Source of the DNA: Anthopleura xanthogrammica | Taxonomy: Eukaryota > Cnidaria > Anthozoa > Actiniaria > Actiniidae | DNA length: 64,000 nt | Direction of reading: 5' to 3' | NCBI GenBank assembly: GCA_964019055.1 | Contig: OZ025213.1 | Span: 6,622,472 to 6,686,471, forward strand | Part shown: positions 25,178 through 36,357 of the stretch, piece after piece | Position numbering within the stretch: position 1 is the stretch's first letter | How the letters are laid out: every line of letters starts with the position of its first letter | The notes under the pieces: generated by a model | The model's database searches: none | The model's input: the letters and a program-made list of their open reading frames with translations, nothing else | What the model was told of the DNA's origin: nothing | Made by a program: the position numbers and the translations under genes

Positions 25178-26079
25178 ATATCAGAACAATAGCTAATATG
25201 AAAGGAAACTGACCAAGCTGGACTGAATAGGATGAAGGAGCTCTTAGCTCGCTTTCCAAACCGTTAAAAATCCTGCATCGGATTCCGATAGGCTGAATGT
25301 AATTTAATATGAATGTAATAAGACCGGAGACAGCTATGGCGGAAGGGATCGGAAAAACATGGCGATTACCAAAATGACAAATAACGCACGTTAAATGTGC
25401 CAGCCCTGGTGACAAACAGGGAAAATTGCTTCTATAATACTTTTTTCACGCTTTGTAAAAAAAAATTATTAGTATTATATGGGAATCCAGCTCTATAAAA
25501 ATTTTGAAATTTAATGAAAAATTGGCGATGAAAACATTAGATCTGGTATAGTTGTTGACACAGGTAGCCCAAGCAATGTTTTCAATTTATCCCCACACTA
25601 CCTAAAATGACTAAAAACTGCTGGGGGGAAAAACACAGAAAACAAATTAGGTTAAAGACTATAAACAAAAAAGACATGTCTAATCTTACAATTTGTTTTA
25701 ATTTATGATTTTTTTTTCCGGCTCACACGTTCACTAGGCTGTATATCGAAATTATCAAGAAATTGCTTGGGCGCCTGTGCTGTTGCTAACAGATTTAGTA
25801 GTTTTCATTCCAGACGACAATTAATATAATGTGCATAGAGACAAGAATATATTGATATGTAAAAAGCACAAAGAAATTGGGTATTGTAGGGGAATCTCGA
25901 AACGATATTATGGTTATTTTCCAATTTTTAACTTATTAATAATCAAATAGGGAATGTTCGGGAGTGTTTGGGAATATGTGGATGCCCTTTATAAAAGGGA
26001 TTATATTTAAGGTAGAGAGTGCAAAATGATATGTATATGTTCTTGGTTGTATGATGCACATTTTCTTAACCACCTTTAG

Positions 26080-26277
26080 TAGACCTTTTTACCTTGCGCG
26101 CAATGTTTTCCAATTTTAGACCACGTGTCATTCCTCTTGGGAATAAGATTCTTTGTTTGAGGTTTATCCATATTTATGTGTCTTCTCCGGTGCAACCGTT
26201 AAACAAAGAAATAACTCTCAAGAAAATGACACGTGGTATAAAATGGAAAAAACATTACGCCCAAGGTAAAGAGGTCT
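26080..26277. mobile_element. Foldback MITE, TAGACCTTTTTACC termini
   Basis: The left arm (tagacctttttaccttg...caatgttttcc...accacgtgtcatt) is the near reverse complement of the right arm (aatgacacgtggt...ggaaaaaacatt...ccaaggtaaagaggtct). Half copies of the same family occur at about 29661-29723 and 54410-54480. Confidence 0.85.
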
Positions 26278-26636
26278 GGCAGTGATTAATGCTGTTTTCA
26301 TAGCCGCCATCTTGGTCGAATTTAACAAAATATTTGCCACTTTCCTCATGTTATATCAACCAACATGGCGGCCATGTCTTTTGTTACAACATTCTCTTTT
26401 GAATGATTGGAAACAAACCAACTATTCTCATAGAATAATGCATGCGCAAATGACGCAAAAGAAGAAAGTCCTAATAAACGCGACTCATTTTAAAAATTAG
26501 AATTGTTTTATTTTATGAACGATTTTGGGGAATTTTAGTTTGTCTTATTTTAGAATTTGTTTAGTTATTATCAATAATATTATACTTATTGGTTATTACT
26601 TTTTAAAAGTTTGTTCATAATTGTCAGAAAGTATGA

Positions 26637-26933
26637 AGCTTTTTCAAAAAAGTTTGGTGAAGGTGTTGTTGCGTGTTGCATACGAAGCCGAAATGCACTA
26701 TGGGTTATGTGAATTCAATCAGTGAAACGTCACAGTAATATTGATTTTTTCTAAAATTTGTCCGCAGGTTTTTCCAGCATATTTTTTTCTGTGCTGACAT
26801 TATTTATATATGAATGTGATACATTTCATGCTTGGTAAGCAACATGCAACATGCAGTATGCAACGTAACAAGCAACATGCAATATGCAACAAAACCTTCA
26901 CCAATCTTGTTTTGAAATAGCTGTATACTGATT
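26637..26933. mobile_element. MITE with ttcaccaatctt-type inverted ends, copy 1
   Basis: The ends ttggtgaaggtgttgttgc and gcaacaaaaccttcaccaat are inverted, and the interior has repeated caacatgca words. A second copy lies at 59574-59869. Confidence 0.8.
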
Positions 26934-27179
26934 TATAAGTTATTGTTGTTTTCGTGTTATGACACGTGTTAAAATCATTTGTACAAAAAGTTTTTAATAT
27001 TCATGTAAATGGGGGGTTTCTTTACAAATAAAGTCTTTATTTTTGAAGGCAAGCTATTAAAATGTTGTTATGTATGTGTTCCCTTGTGTTTTCAGGGCCG
27101 TAGCAGTTACTAATGTTACAACATGTCTGTTGCTAATACATAGGGCGTTTTAGAATATAGCACCCCCAATTCTTTTGCC

Positions 27180-27420
27180 CCCCCCCCCCCCCCCCCAATT
27201 CCTTTGGGCTTGCGACGGCCATGGCTTTGCAAATCTTTTAATTGTTTTGTCCTTTTTTCTAAGGACAAAACAATTATATCATTGATCTGACTGGACAGAC
27301 CCGATTTAGACACGAAGGGTGAGGGTACCCGGTACCCTCCCACCTCCTCTGGACACTGAATCCTGGATCAAATATTCAAATATCTCCGACGCTAAAAGTC
27401 AAATTGTAGTAATGAATGCA
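27180..27420 (-). repeat. Dispersed repeat, copy 2, with C-run and perfect hairpin
   Basis: Inverted copy of the repeat at 13418-13560. It includes a perfect 15-bp hairpin (27240-27254 with 27261-27275, six-base loop) and abuts a long C-run (about 27179-27196). Confidence 0.65.
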
Positions 27421-27609
27421 TTGGATTATTGTGCTTTTCAAACTGTACTACGCAACTTAATGCTGTCATTTTTTGTACGCAGTATATTGAGAAGTTTAAT
27501 CAGACGTGTTCGACCGTATCCGACAAACTGACCGACCTTACCCGAGAGATACACAGACTGATACAGAGAACTACAGAAAAAAACAGCTTTGAATAGTGGA
27601 ACTTTAGTA

Positions 27610-30600
27610 TTAAAGCGTAGTAGATGGCAGGTCTTCCAGTATTTCCAAGTCTTCTTGCTTGATAACAACATCTGCTGAAAAAAAAGAACCAAGGGAATGA
27701 ATATTATATACTCGTATACCACCCTCAGTGTTTGGCCTTTACTATTGATTTCTTAATGGCTTGATTGTGGGATGGGGATGGGGATTTTGAGGGGTTGGGA
27801 ATTGGTGCAATGACCTCGAAGGGGCCCCGTGTTCTATTGTACAGCACCAGCCTGCGGGCAAATCTCAAATAAGTCTGTAGGTGAGTCAAATGAGTTATTT
27901 AGGCCTATCAAAGAAAGAAGACCGCCTTATTATCCATTGTATCAATGCGTTCGGCTCATTAGAAGATCGACGTTTGAACGGCCTTAGAAGGGACAGTATT
28001 TCTTATACAAAGCAAGTCGTGTGGTGGGAGTGCTACGGTCATCAATGATGGAATCCTCCGCCAAAGCCTTCCATTGAAACCCACCAATCATTCTGTTCCA
28101 GGCAGGGCAAGGTTCATATGATTGTCAAAGATAAAATGAGTTTGTGTTTTTCAAAGTGTTTCTCTCGCTATATCCTATCAGTACATGTAGTGCGTAACTG
28201 AGGCACGGTGCAAGATAATGATACGCCATTCTATCTGTAATGAGAACGGCCGACCGACAAACAGATTGAACAACCTGCTGAATGACTGATTAAGCAGAAG
28301 GGAGAAGTACAGACCTTGAAGAGCCAGTCTCTGTCGTAGTGTCTTGTTGTAATGAACCTGTCGGGCGTTTTCTGTAAAAATACAAAACGAAATTGCCAAG
28401 AGTCAGTATCTCGCAGACCGATGGCCCTTTCAGTTGGCTTACGATTTAATTGAAATATGAAAATACGATATGAAAATACGCGTGCCTGTTTCTACAGGTG
28501 TCGGCATATAAGAGAACCACGTTTAGGAACAGAAGGTATGGCTGGGATGCTTCTCTTGCTTTTCAACTCATCATAACTCCAGCGGCTGATAACATGTTTT
28601 ACTAATCGCCGGAAATATATGGATTTCTTACTCGATGTTGGATGTGTTATGGAACTCTAATTAACAACGTTGCGGATGTGCATGATGAAGAAAGTACCAT
28701 ATAAGTACCATAAGCAGAAGCACCGAAAAGTACGGCTTATAAATATAGCCTAATCTTTGCCTTTGCATTTGGATTCCAAAAGCATAAATTCCCAGAAATC
28801 GAGTCTAGCACGCCAATATGTCGCGCGTCGTAGCAAAATTTGAGTTCTCAACTAACCGTCTGATATGTGTGAGTAGAAGAAGACCTCAACAAAAGTAACT
28901 GCTGAATGGATGGCGGGAACGAGAAAGATAGTGAGGCGTAGGAATTCTCCAGATTCTTGTGAAGACTGGCTGAGGTTGCAAAATACACAGGACAAGCAAT
29001 ACCAATAAAATATCCAAAAAAGATAAAAGTTGAGGAATATTAGAATGACAGACAGACGATAAATGTCAGGGATGTGTGCGCGCGCTTCCAAAATTGACGA
29101 GCAGGATGGACAAAAAAATTCAAGTTTCTAAGATTAGAGAAGCAATAGTTTTGTTTTCAAGAATTCTTTGCTAATTCTGGATATGACCCCCACCGCCTGT
29201 TGTTGCTCCGTAAGCCACAAAGTGTTTTCCACAACTCTAAGAAAGGGCCTGGTTATCAATTTAACAATGCAGCTGGTGACGTCATATGTGCGTCATAAGT
29301 TACGTCACCTGTGATGTCCTTGGGGAAAGGCTTGCATGATGACGAACACCACAAACCCATGCAAGACTTCATTCAGTGTCTTTGTGAAGTCGTCTGCGCC
29401 AATCAAATACAAGCTGGGGTAGTTCGATGATGTAAGGAGCATGGTCTGTGATGTGACCATCATGGCGCATGCGCTGAAACCAAAGGTTAGGGCAGGGAAG
29501 TAGAGAAGGTAACTTAACGCAGAGGACTGGGTATAAAACCATACACTGGCACCAAACATCATGATCGATGATGCGCAAAAAAGAACCTGCAGAAAAATTA
29601 GGAGAGAAAATAAACTACACCATTTTAGTTAATTTTTAGTCTCCCTATTTTGGAGATGGATAGACCTTTTTAGCTTGGGCTTAGTGTTTTCCTATTTCAA
29701 ACCACGTGTGATTCTGTAAATACCTTGCATCCCAATATCGTTAGAAGTTTTTCCAGAATAACGACAGCCAGAGACCATCCACCGAACACAACAGCTGAAA
29801 AGTAAGCTACAGCGAGCTGTGGCAAACACAAAGGAAAAAAATATTTAAAGAAATAATAAATTACTGATATATATTGTTATATTAATAACAGCATGATAAT
29901 TTTAATTTTGATTAATGATTTTCATAGGTGACATGATGGATGAGCTCTTTGACAGAAAGACAGGTGACATACAACAGTTCTGTCCTTGTAGCCTCCCCAT
30001 CAGTGACTGAAATGTATTACAATCAAACTTATGTTGTCGTTCACGCGGGATCCCTGTGGTTTTATACTTTTGGAGCTTCCTTTATCAAAGGAAAGGTTAC
30101 CTAGGTTATTTCAAGATGGTGGACAGTTTGAAATATTTCATCGCTACAATATGTGTAAGTTTTCATTTAAATTTTCGAGAATTTACACAAAAATTAAGCA
30201 GAAAATTCACCAAAAGGGGATTTCCATTCATTTCCAAATAAGGTAATATTACCAAGTATATATATAGATTTGTTGAGCGTGCGAACGACAATGTTAATGA
30301 AGTGATGGATCAGAACTTGAACCACAGTTCTGGAAATGTAAATGTGATCAGTAAAGTGTAAAAATATGAATAGCGAGGACAGAAGGTTACCTTGTTGCAG
30401 TGTATTGTCTCGATCAGGTAGACTGGTAGAAGAAGCATTGTGACAAACGATGCATTAGAGCTCAGAATATAAACAAAAACTGACTGAAAAACGGCAAGAA
30501 AACAAAATAAAAACATTAGTTTTCCTCCAAAGGAATTCGGTACAATCCGGCACAATGAAGTGATAATAGACCATTTTCGAGATGTGCGAGCGCTTTCAAA

Positions 30601-33545
30601 AATATCGCAGGCGCAAACATGAAAAAGAGGCAATTTCGGGCAAGATCACGCGCGCTATTGACGCTGCCCGAAAATGCCTCGAGATCATGTCTGCGCCTGC
30701 AATATTTTTGAAAGCGCTCACACAACTCGAAAATGGTCTATTTGGAAAACTTACGCGCATGTAATTCATGTCTTGGAAAAGCAGTTTCCATTGCGCAACA
30801 CAATGGTACACAGGATCTTGAGTGATGTTTGCTTGAGCTGACGTTGATGTTTGTTGACTTTCTTCTGCTGAAAATCAAAAAAAAATAAATAAATAACAAG
30901 ACAATATTCAACCAGAATGTGAAAAAAAAATGAAACCAATTGATGACTTGCAAGCTTTTTATCTAGAATCAAACTGACACAGTCATGAAGGCCATGTTTG
31001 GGATATTTTAATTTTTTTTTGAGGCATTTAAAAATGTTTGAAATGTTTAAATGTTTGAAGTGTTTAAGTGTTTGAAATGTTCAAATGTTTGAAATGTTTA
31101 AATGTTTGAAATTTTTAAATGTTTGAGGTATTTAAAAATGGAATCTAATAATAATATATTATTTTTGTCCACCAACATGGTTGCGAATGACCGCAAAGTT
31201 GCAACAACTTTTAGCCAGAATTTCCAACAGTAATTCCTAATGAAATGTAGCAATAGAAATAACGGGTTTTATGGACGGACAGACAAGAGCTAGAGAGGCT
31301 GGTAATGAGTAAGGTACTCACGCCGAAAAGCATTATGGTTGAAGGGCATTAGTCACGTTGTTTAGAATGCTTACCATTTTCTCTGTGTTCCACTGTCTCG
31401 CTATTATCACTTTGCTTACGAGTTCTTTTCGATGTTTTGTACGAAGAAATGTAGTATAAAACAGTGGCACCAAAACCAAGAATAAGAATAAACAATGTCT
31501 GCGCCTGCAATAAACAGAAATTTGCAAAGATAATCGAGCTTTTATTATCACTGGAGTACGAATCCAATGTCCCCGTTCTGCATGGTTAAAAAAAAGGATG
31601 CTTATAGTCAGTCAAAGGAGATCAATAAGTAAGGGTATTGTTTTCGCATGCCGAAGCCTTGGCTGTATAGTGAACTAATGTGGAGTGCAAATTTCAAGGA
31701 ACGTTTTTGTTTATTACTGATGGCTAAGAACTAGTGATGGCTAAGAATTTGTAAACAAATGAGAAATCAAGCACAAACAGACAAAACAGCAAATGATTGA
31801 GTGGTCACATTACCGCAAATGCGCTGTGATTGTCACGTGAGATGCGTTCTCCTGTGCCATTGGTTAGAACAATCCACGTGACCAAATGCAGTAGCAGCCC
31901 CAGGGTTGATTTGTGGGTGAATCTAAAAAAAGGTAAAGTTAACTTTTAAGATCGATGCAAAAGGAAAAAGACAAAGACAAAGAGTAGAAGAATAAGAAGG
32001 AGCAAAAAAGAATAAAGCAGGAGAATAAAGTTATGATAAAGACAAGCAGGAAAGAAGCAGCAGGAAGACCTTGCGAGACGCAAAAGTAATAATCACTGCT
32101 ATAAACACTGTATGGTACGATTATAAACACATTTCAAACACTGTTATGTACAAACCAATCATGGTGTTACGATAACAACTTCATGATGATAATATTATAT
32201 TAGTCTTGATAGCAGCCAGGCTTACTAGCTTACAAGCCATAGTTCTAGTTATAGTAGGATTACCACAACATGTAATCTTATATCACTCCGGTAGCGATAT
32301 GACGTCGTTGTAAATAAAGCAATTTACCATTTCGTAACTGAAAAGTTTCGAGAAAAATCTTTCGTAAAATGTGTGGTAAACGATGCAGTGGTGAGTGAGT
32401 GGGCACAATGAGAGACGAGCAAAAGGGGATAAAAAATTGCAAGTTTTTCTTCACTTAAATCGAAGATTTTTCGCATTCAAACCTGTTGGCGAAGACGACT
32501 AGAGTGTACTCGTGGGTTTTTTTCTTTTTTCTTTCTTTTTCGTATTTTCCTTTTTCATTTACTTTTGCAACATTACCTTGCAACATTTATAATATAAACC
32601 TCATTTTTACCAAAAACCACTTAATATATTCTGATAAACCAAACAACGCTACTACAAATTATTCCAAGAATGTTCAAGCAAATTTGTTTTATAAAAATCT
32701 TCAGCAATTTTCTTTATTTAGCGGAGTTGCTTGATAGCATTGATTCAATTTTCCACGTTAAACAATTCATATGGTATTGCAGATAAATTTATATCAGACA
32801 GAGCTTTTGAAAAATGAATTTTTCATTGACAAAGCTATACACAAATACATTGTTTGGTTATTGAAATATTTTTCTAACCCAAATTAGTAAATAAACGATA
32901 AACATCGCAAATAAAAAAGGTTATAAAGTAAAAAGAAAGTCCTACGTACCTCTGCAGCAATCGTGTAAAGTGTTCTTCTGGACTCAAATCTGAACGCCAG
33001 GAGTAATCGTAGTTGGGAGAATTTTTCGTTAGCTCCAGAGCAGCCCAGCAGCAAGAGAAGACTAAAGTTGGACAGCTGTAAGCAAGAATCACGATAGCTT
33101 CCGAAACGTCTACGGAACATAGCAAACAAGGAGCGAAAATAAAAGGCCAGAAAAATAGAATCCCAATTGATGCTAAAAGATGTATTGCATTCTTTAAACC
33201 TCTGCAACATCTGAGGCTGCATTTCTGTGCAGCTTCTGAAGTCGTAGTAGTTGATCTTTGACTACAACACTTGGATAGAACAACGACTTTGGTTAACTGA
33301 GACACCAAATAAATCCATCCAAAACCACTAGCATTCAATCCCACAACAAAACGAAAAAATAAAAAACTGTAAGTTTGCCAAGCTGTAAAAGTTAGCTCTT
33401 GAAGGACGTAGGGTGTGGAACGGTGAATCCATGTTGTGAAAGAATGCTTCAGTTTACAACGGAAGGGCGATGGATCTGGTGAAGTTTCCTCGTCTTCAGA
33501 CGCATGATCTTCAGCTCCATTGGAAATACTTTGAGGAAATTCCAT
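27610..33545 (-). CDS. Divergent MFSD12-like MFS protein C (possible non-transporting paralogue), 548 aa
   Basis: Ten exons on the minus strand: 33545-32950, 31922-31814, 31504-31375, 30867-30755, 30483-30391, 29816-29724, 29586-29309, 28969-28857, 28371-28315, 27674-27610 (1647 nt, all phases agree). Membership rests on the exon structure (109-nt exon 2, two 93-nt exons for TM7 and TM8) and on residual motifs (VAYF in TM8). It is the most diverged of the five: the TM2 Asp of the paralogues is Lys86, the second Asp position is Ser98, GH..ND and WHL are lost, and the TM6-TM7 loop is short. The counterpart of the intron between the 174- and 101-nt exons is missing. The tail ends LPSTTL. No disabling mutation is seen, so it looks intact but may not transport. 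The last two short exons are the least certain part. Confidence 0.78.
29661..29723. mobile_element. Half copy of TAGACCTTTTTA foldback element
   Basis: tagacctttttagcttggg, then gtgttttcc and accacgtgtgatt match the left arm of the element at 26080. It abuts the donor of the 29724-29816 exon of transporter C and may supply intron sequence up to the splice site. Confidence 0.6.
30566..30741. mobile_element. Palindromic foldback MITE next to a splice donor
   Basis: Nearly palindromic throughout: atagaccattttcga at the left and tcgaaaatggtctat at the right, with matching gagcgctttcaaaaatat and gcaggcgca blocks. It ends only 8 bp before the donor of the 30755-30867 exon of transporter C. Similar peptides on both strands (starting MCERFQKY) come from the palindrome and are not genes. 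Confidence 0.85.
31029..31135. repeat. Short tandem repeat of aaatgtttg
   Basis: Diverged units around aaatgtttgaaatgttt fill about 105 bp of an intron of transporter C. Confidence 0.8.
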
Positions 33546-35819
33546 TGTAAGATTTATTTGACCGCCACGTTGGTTGGCCTTTAGGAATTCTAAGCTAAGA
33601 ATTAAGAGTTAACTGTTTATAAACTTCATTATTTAAAACCGTTTAAGTATATATTCCATGTTTACAGCCTCGTTGAGTTCAAGAGCATATTTTGTTTTGT
33701 TTTGAATGAGACGCCGTTTTGTCTCGATCAAGTGCTTATCCAAACGCGATTCAATGTTCAGTATAATGCCAATGCAATATTAATAGCAATAAAACCCCAA
33801 GTAATCTTAACTAATTGAGGGAATTCTCAGTCTAGCTCATGTAACGCTACAAGGTTTGTAAAGATGGACAAACAGTGGGCTTCTGGCGGCAATAGCGAAA
33901 ACAGCGAGTTCGCAGGTTTGTGAATTACGGGAAGACAACTCCAAATACTTTCTATGTGCACGCCAGTAAATTTATATAAAAACGAATAAGACAATATAAA
34001 GTAGCGAAGTAGCTTAAGTCTTGGTTTGACTAAGGCATAGCTATTATTTCAAATCCTGTTGTTTTTAAATAGATAGGTAATTTTCGTATTTGTGGCCAAA
34101 TTCTTGAATCAGATTGAGTTGTTTATGATAGATTGGATCAGCTCCTCTTTCAAGCCTTTCCGTAAGACAAAGCTAATAATATAATGAAATAACGAAAAAG
34201 AATAGCTATAAATAAATCAATATGAAATTGTTTTTCAACTATAGATAGAAGGATGAAATACGAGGAGGATTTAGCATAAATTCAGGCTTGAATGATTTAT
34301 AGATTCTAAAAAAAAATCCAGCAAGAATGAACAAAAATTATTTATACCGGACAAGGAGAGAGAATCTTTTCTCTCTCTATCATATACGGGGGGAAAATCG
34401 ACGAAAACATTACTTCAAGAAAGTGAAAACAATCAACGTCAGCTCAATACATATGAATGAAAATGAAATAAACAGTTTTCTGGATTTTCCTTTTTTGTAA
34501 TTTTACTCGGCTAAAAAAGTCATGCATCATTTGATAATTATTTCGCAGATCTCAATGGACTTAATGATTTTTTTACGACGCCATTATGTTTACAACCGCC
34601 CAAATTTTCGCTACTAATGGCCAGAATTAGCAGTAAGTTGTTCAATAACACAATACGATATCCTGCTATGTGTATGAGCAAATAAATTTTATTTTATCTT
34701 TTACTTTGACAAAATATATTTTTTATTGCATTAGGAATATCGTTCATCAATGTTCCAAGTGCTTTTCCCATTTATTTCATTTCCCACTTTTTTTTTTCTA
34801 AATTCTTAAAATTTCAAATGAAATGGAAATATAAATATAGAGTTATACTTGAATGGTATCTCATAGTGAATGGACGGATCGACGCCTACAGAAACTAAGA
34901 ACGTCTTTTCATTAAAAAACCTAGATGTAGCAATGTTGAATGCATTTTTAAAATTGGTTTTAATAATATATAGATCTTAACTGACTTCCGAGTACCAAAG
35001 TTTATTTTATCCACTTCAATGACACTGGCAAGAACAAACTCTACTGCGCATGCTCGTAAATTTACGAAGACTAAAAATCGATTGACACTGATGCTTTTGA
35101 AAGACGACTGAAGCGTTTATCGTCAGAGTGTACGACGAAAACGCGCGAAAGTAATGACGCGCGCGCGCCATTTTCCCGCCAATTTTGCTAGCATGCACAG
35201 TAGCAGTCCGTTTCCAGATTCAGGTGGTGGTTTAACCTGGGTTGTCCTGAACTAAACAAACAAACCTTAATATCTAGGTATGAATTATCCGTATGCTTAT
35301 AAATCGTCTCTAATGTGATATCTATAAATTTTTTTCATAATATTCTAATCTAATTTAAACGTGTTCAATATCAATGTTTCAGTATAATAAACTTGGTAAT
35401 ATTAATGAGTTAATATAATAATAATAATAACAATAATTGGTTATCCCTTTACTCATATCTAGCTTCTAGAAATGTCAAGTCTTTGGAAATCAATTTTTTC
35501 TTCAAGTTTTTCGAGCGACGACTGCGGAGTCAAGACCGTTTGCGACGTCTTGAAATCACAAGACAACGTAGACAGGCTGTCTTAGTTTCACCCCAGAAAT
35601 GATTAACCATCAACGCCATGCTGCTATCAATAAAATCAACATTTTTGTTCTAGTGTTGTTGAGGTCGCTTCATCTGTCGTATCTCTTTCCACTGTGCTGG
35701 ACGAACCTCTTAAATTCTATTCAAATCAAGCGGTTGCTTTTTTTTGTCTTGTTCATGGTTTTCGTAGTCTGCGTATCATGCCCTCCATTTGGTGTCATCT
35801 CACATCAAGATAGATTGTT
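33546..35819. other. Intergenic region between transporters C and D
   Basis: Upstream region of transporter C and 3' flank of transporter D. No coding exon was found. It is AT-rich apart from a GC-rich palindromic element near 35041-35203. Confidence 0.55.
35041..35203. mobile_element. Possible MITE with ctactgcgcatgct ends
   Basis: ctactgcgcatgct at the left and agcatgcacagtag at the right are imperfect inverted ends. The interior is unusually GC-rich for this window (gacgcgcgcgcgcc). Confidence 0.4.
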
Positions 35820-36325
35820 TTACACGTCCGTTGAGCGCAGTGAATGGATGTTGTTGAAATCTGCTTTTTCATAATGTGATTCGCAGATGAATTCAGTTTG
35901 TTTGTCTGAAAAAATAATAAAGATAATCAAACAAACGAAAGTCAGGAATGGAGGGAGAGAGGGAGGAAGAAAGAAAGAGAAGAATGAAAGAAAAGAAAAA
36001 AGGGAAGAAAGAAAGGAAGGAAAGAAGAATAAAAAGAAAAGGAAACAAACAAAGAAAAAACAAACAAACAAACAAAAGACAGGTCGAAAAGATTCAAAGT
36101 GTTTAAAGCTTCAAAGCCGCAGGTTTTTTATTTACCTTCCTTATCTTTAGCTGAGCGGATGTTCTGGAAAGGTCTTCTCTGGAAGAAAAAGGCTACAGCT
36201 ACAAAAGCAATAAGAGCCTCTACACCAGGAATAACAGCGAAAGCTAACCGTAAATAATCTCGACATTCAATGCATTCCGCTCTGGAAAAAGATATAAGAG
36301 AAACTGTCAGTCACAAAGTTGTTGA

Positions 36326-36357
<32 letters not shown>

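Larger units (their letters stand above)
25178..27609. other. Convergent intergenic region between transporters B and C
   Basis: The 3' ends of transporters B (+) and C (-) face each other across 2.4 kb. No coding exon was found. It is filled largely by two foldback elements (26080-26277, 26637-26933) and a dispersed repeat with a C-run (27180-27420). Confidence 0.65.

Noticed and set aside
30516..30764. Similar proteins starting MCERFQKY on both strands
   Set aside because: They result from the near-perfect palindrome of a foldback element, not from two genes.
35820..36150. Lys/Arg-rich and Phe/Leu-rich frames around the GA tract
   Set aside because: Low-complexity artefacts; only the minus-strand exon 35820-35905 joins the transporter D frame.
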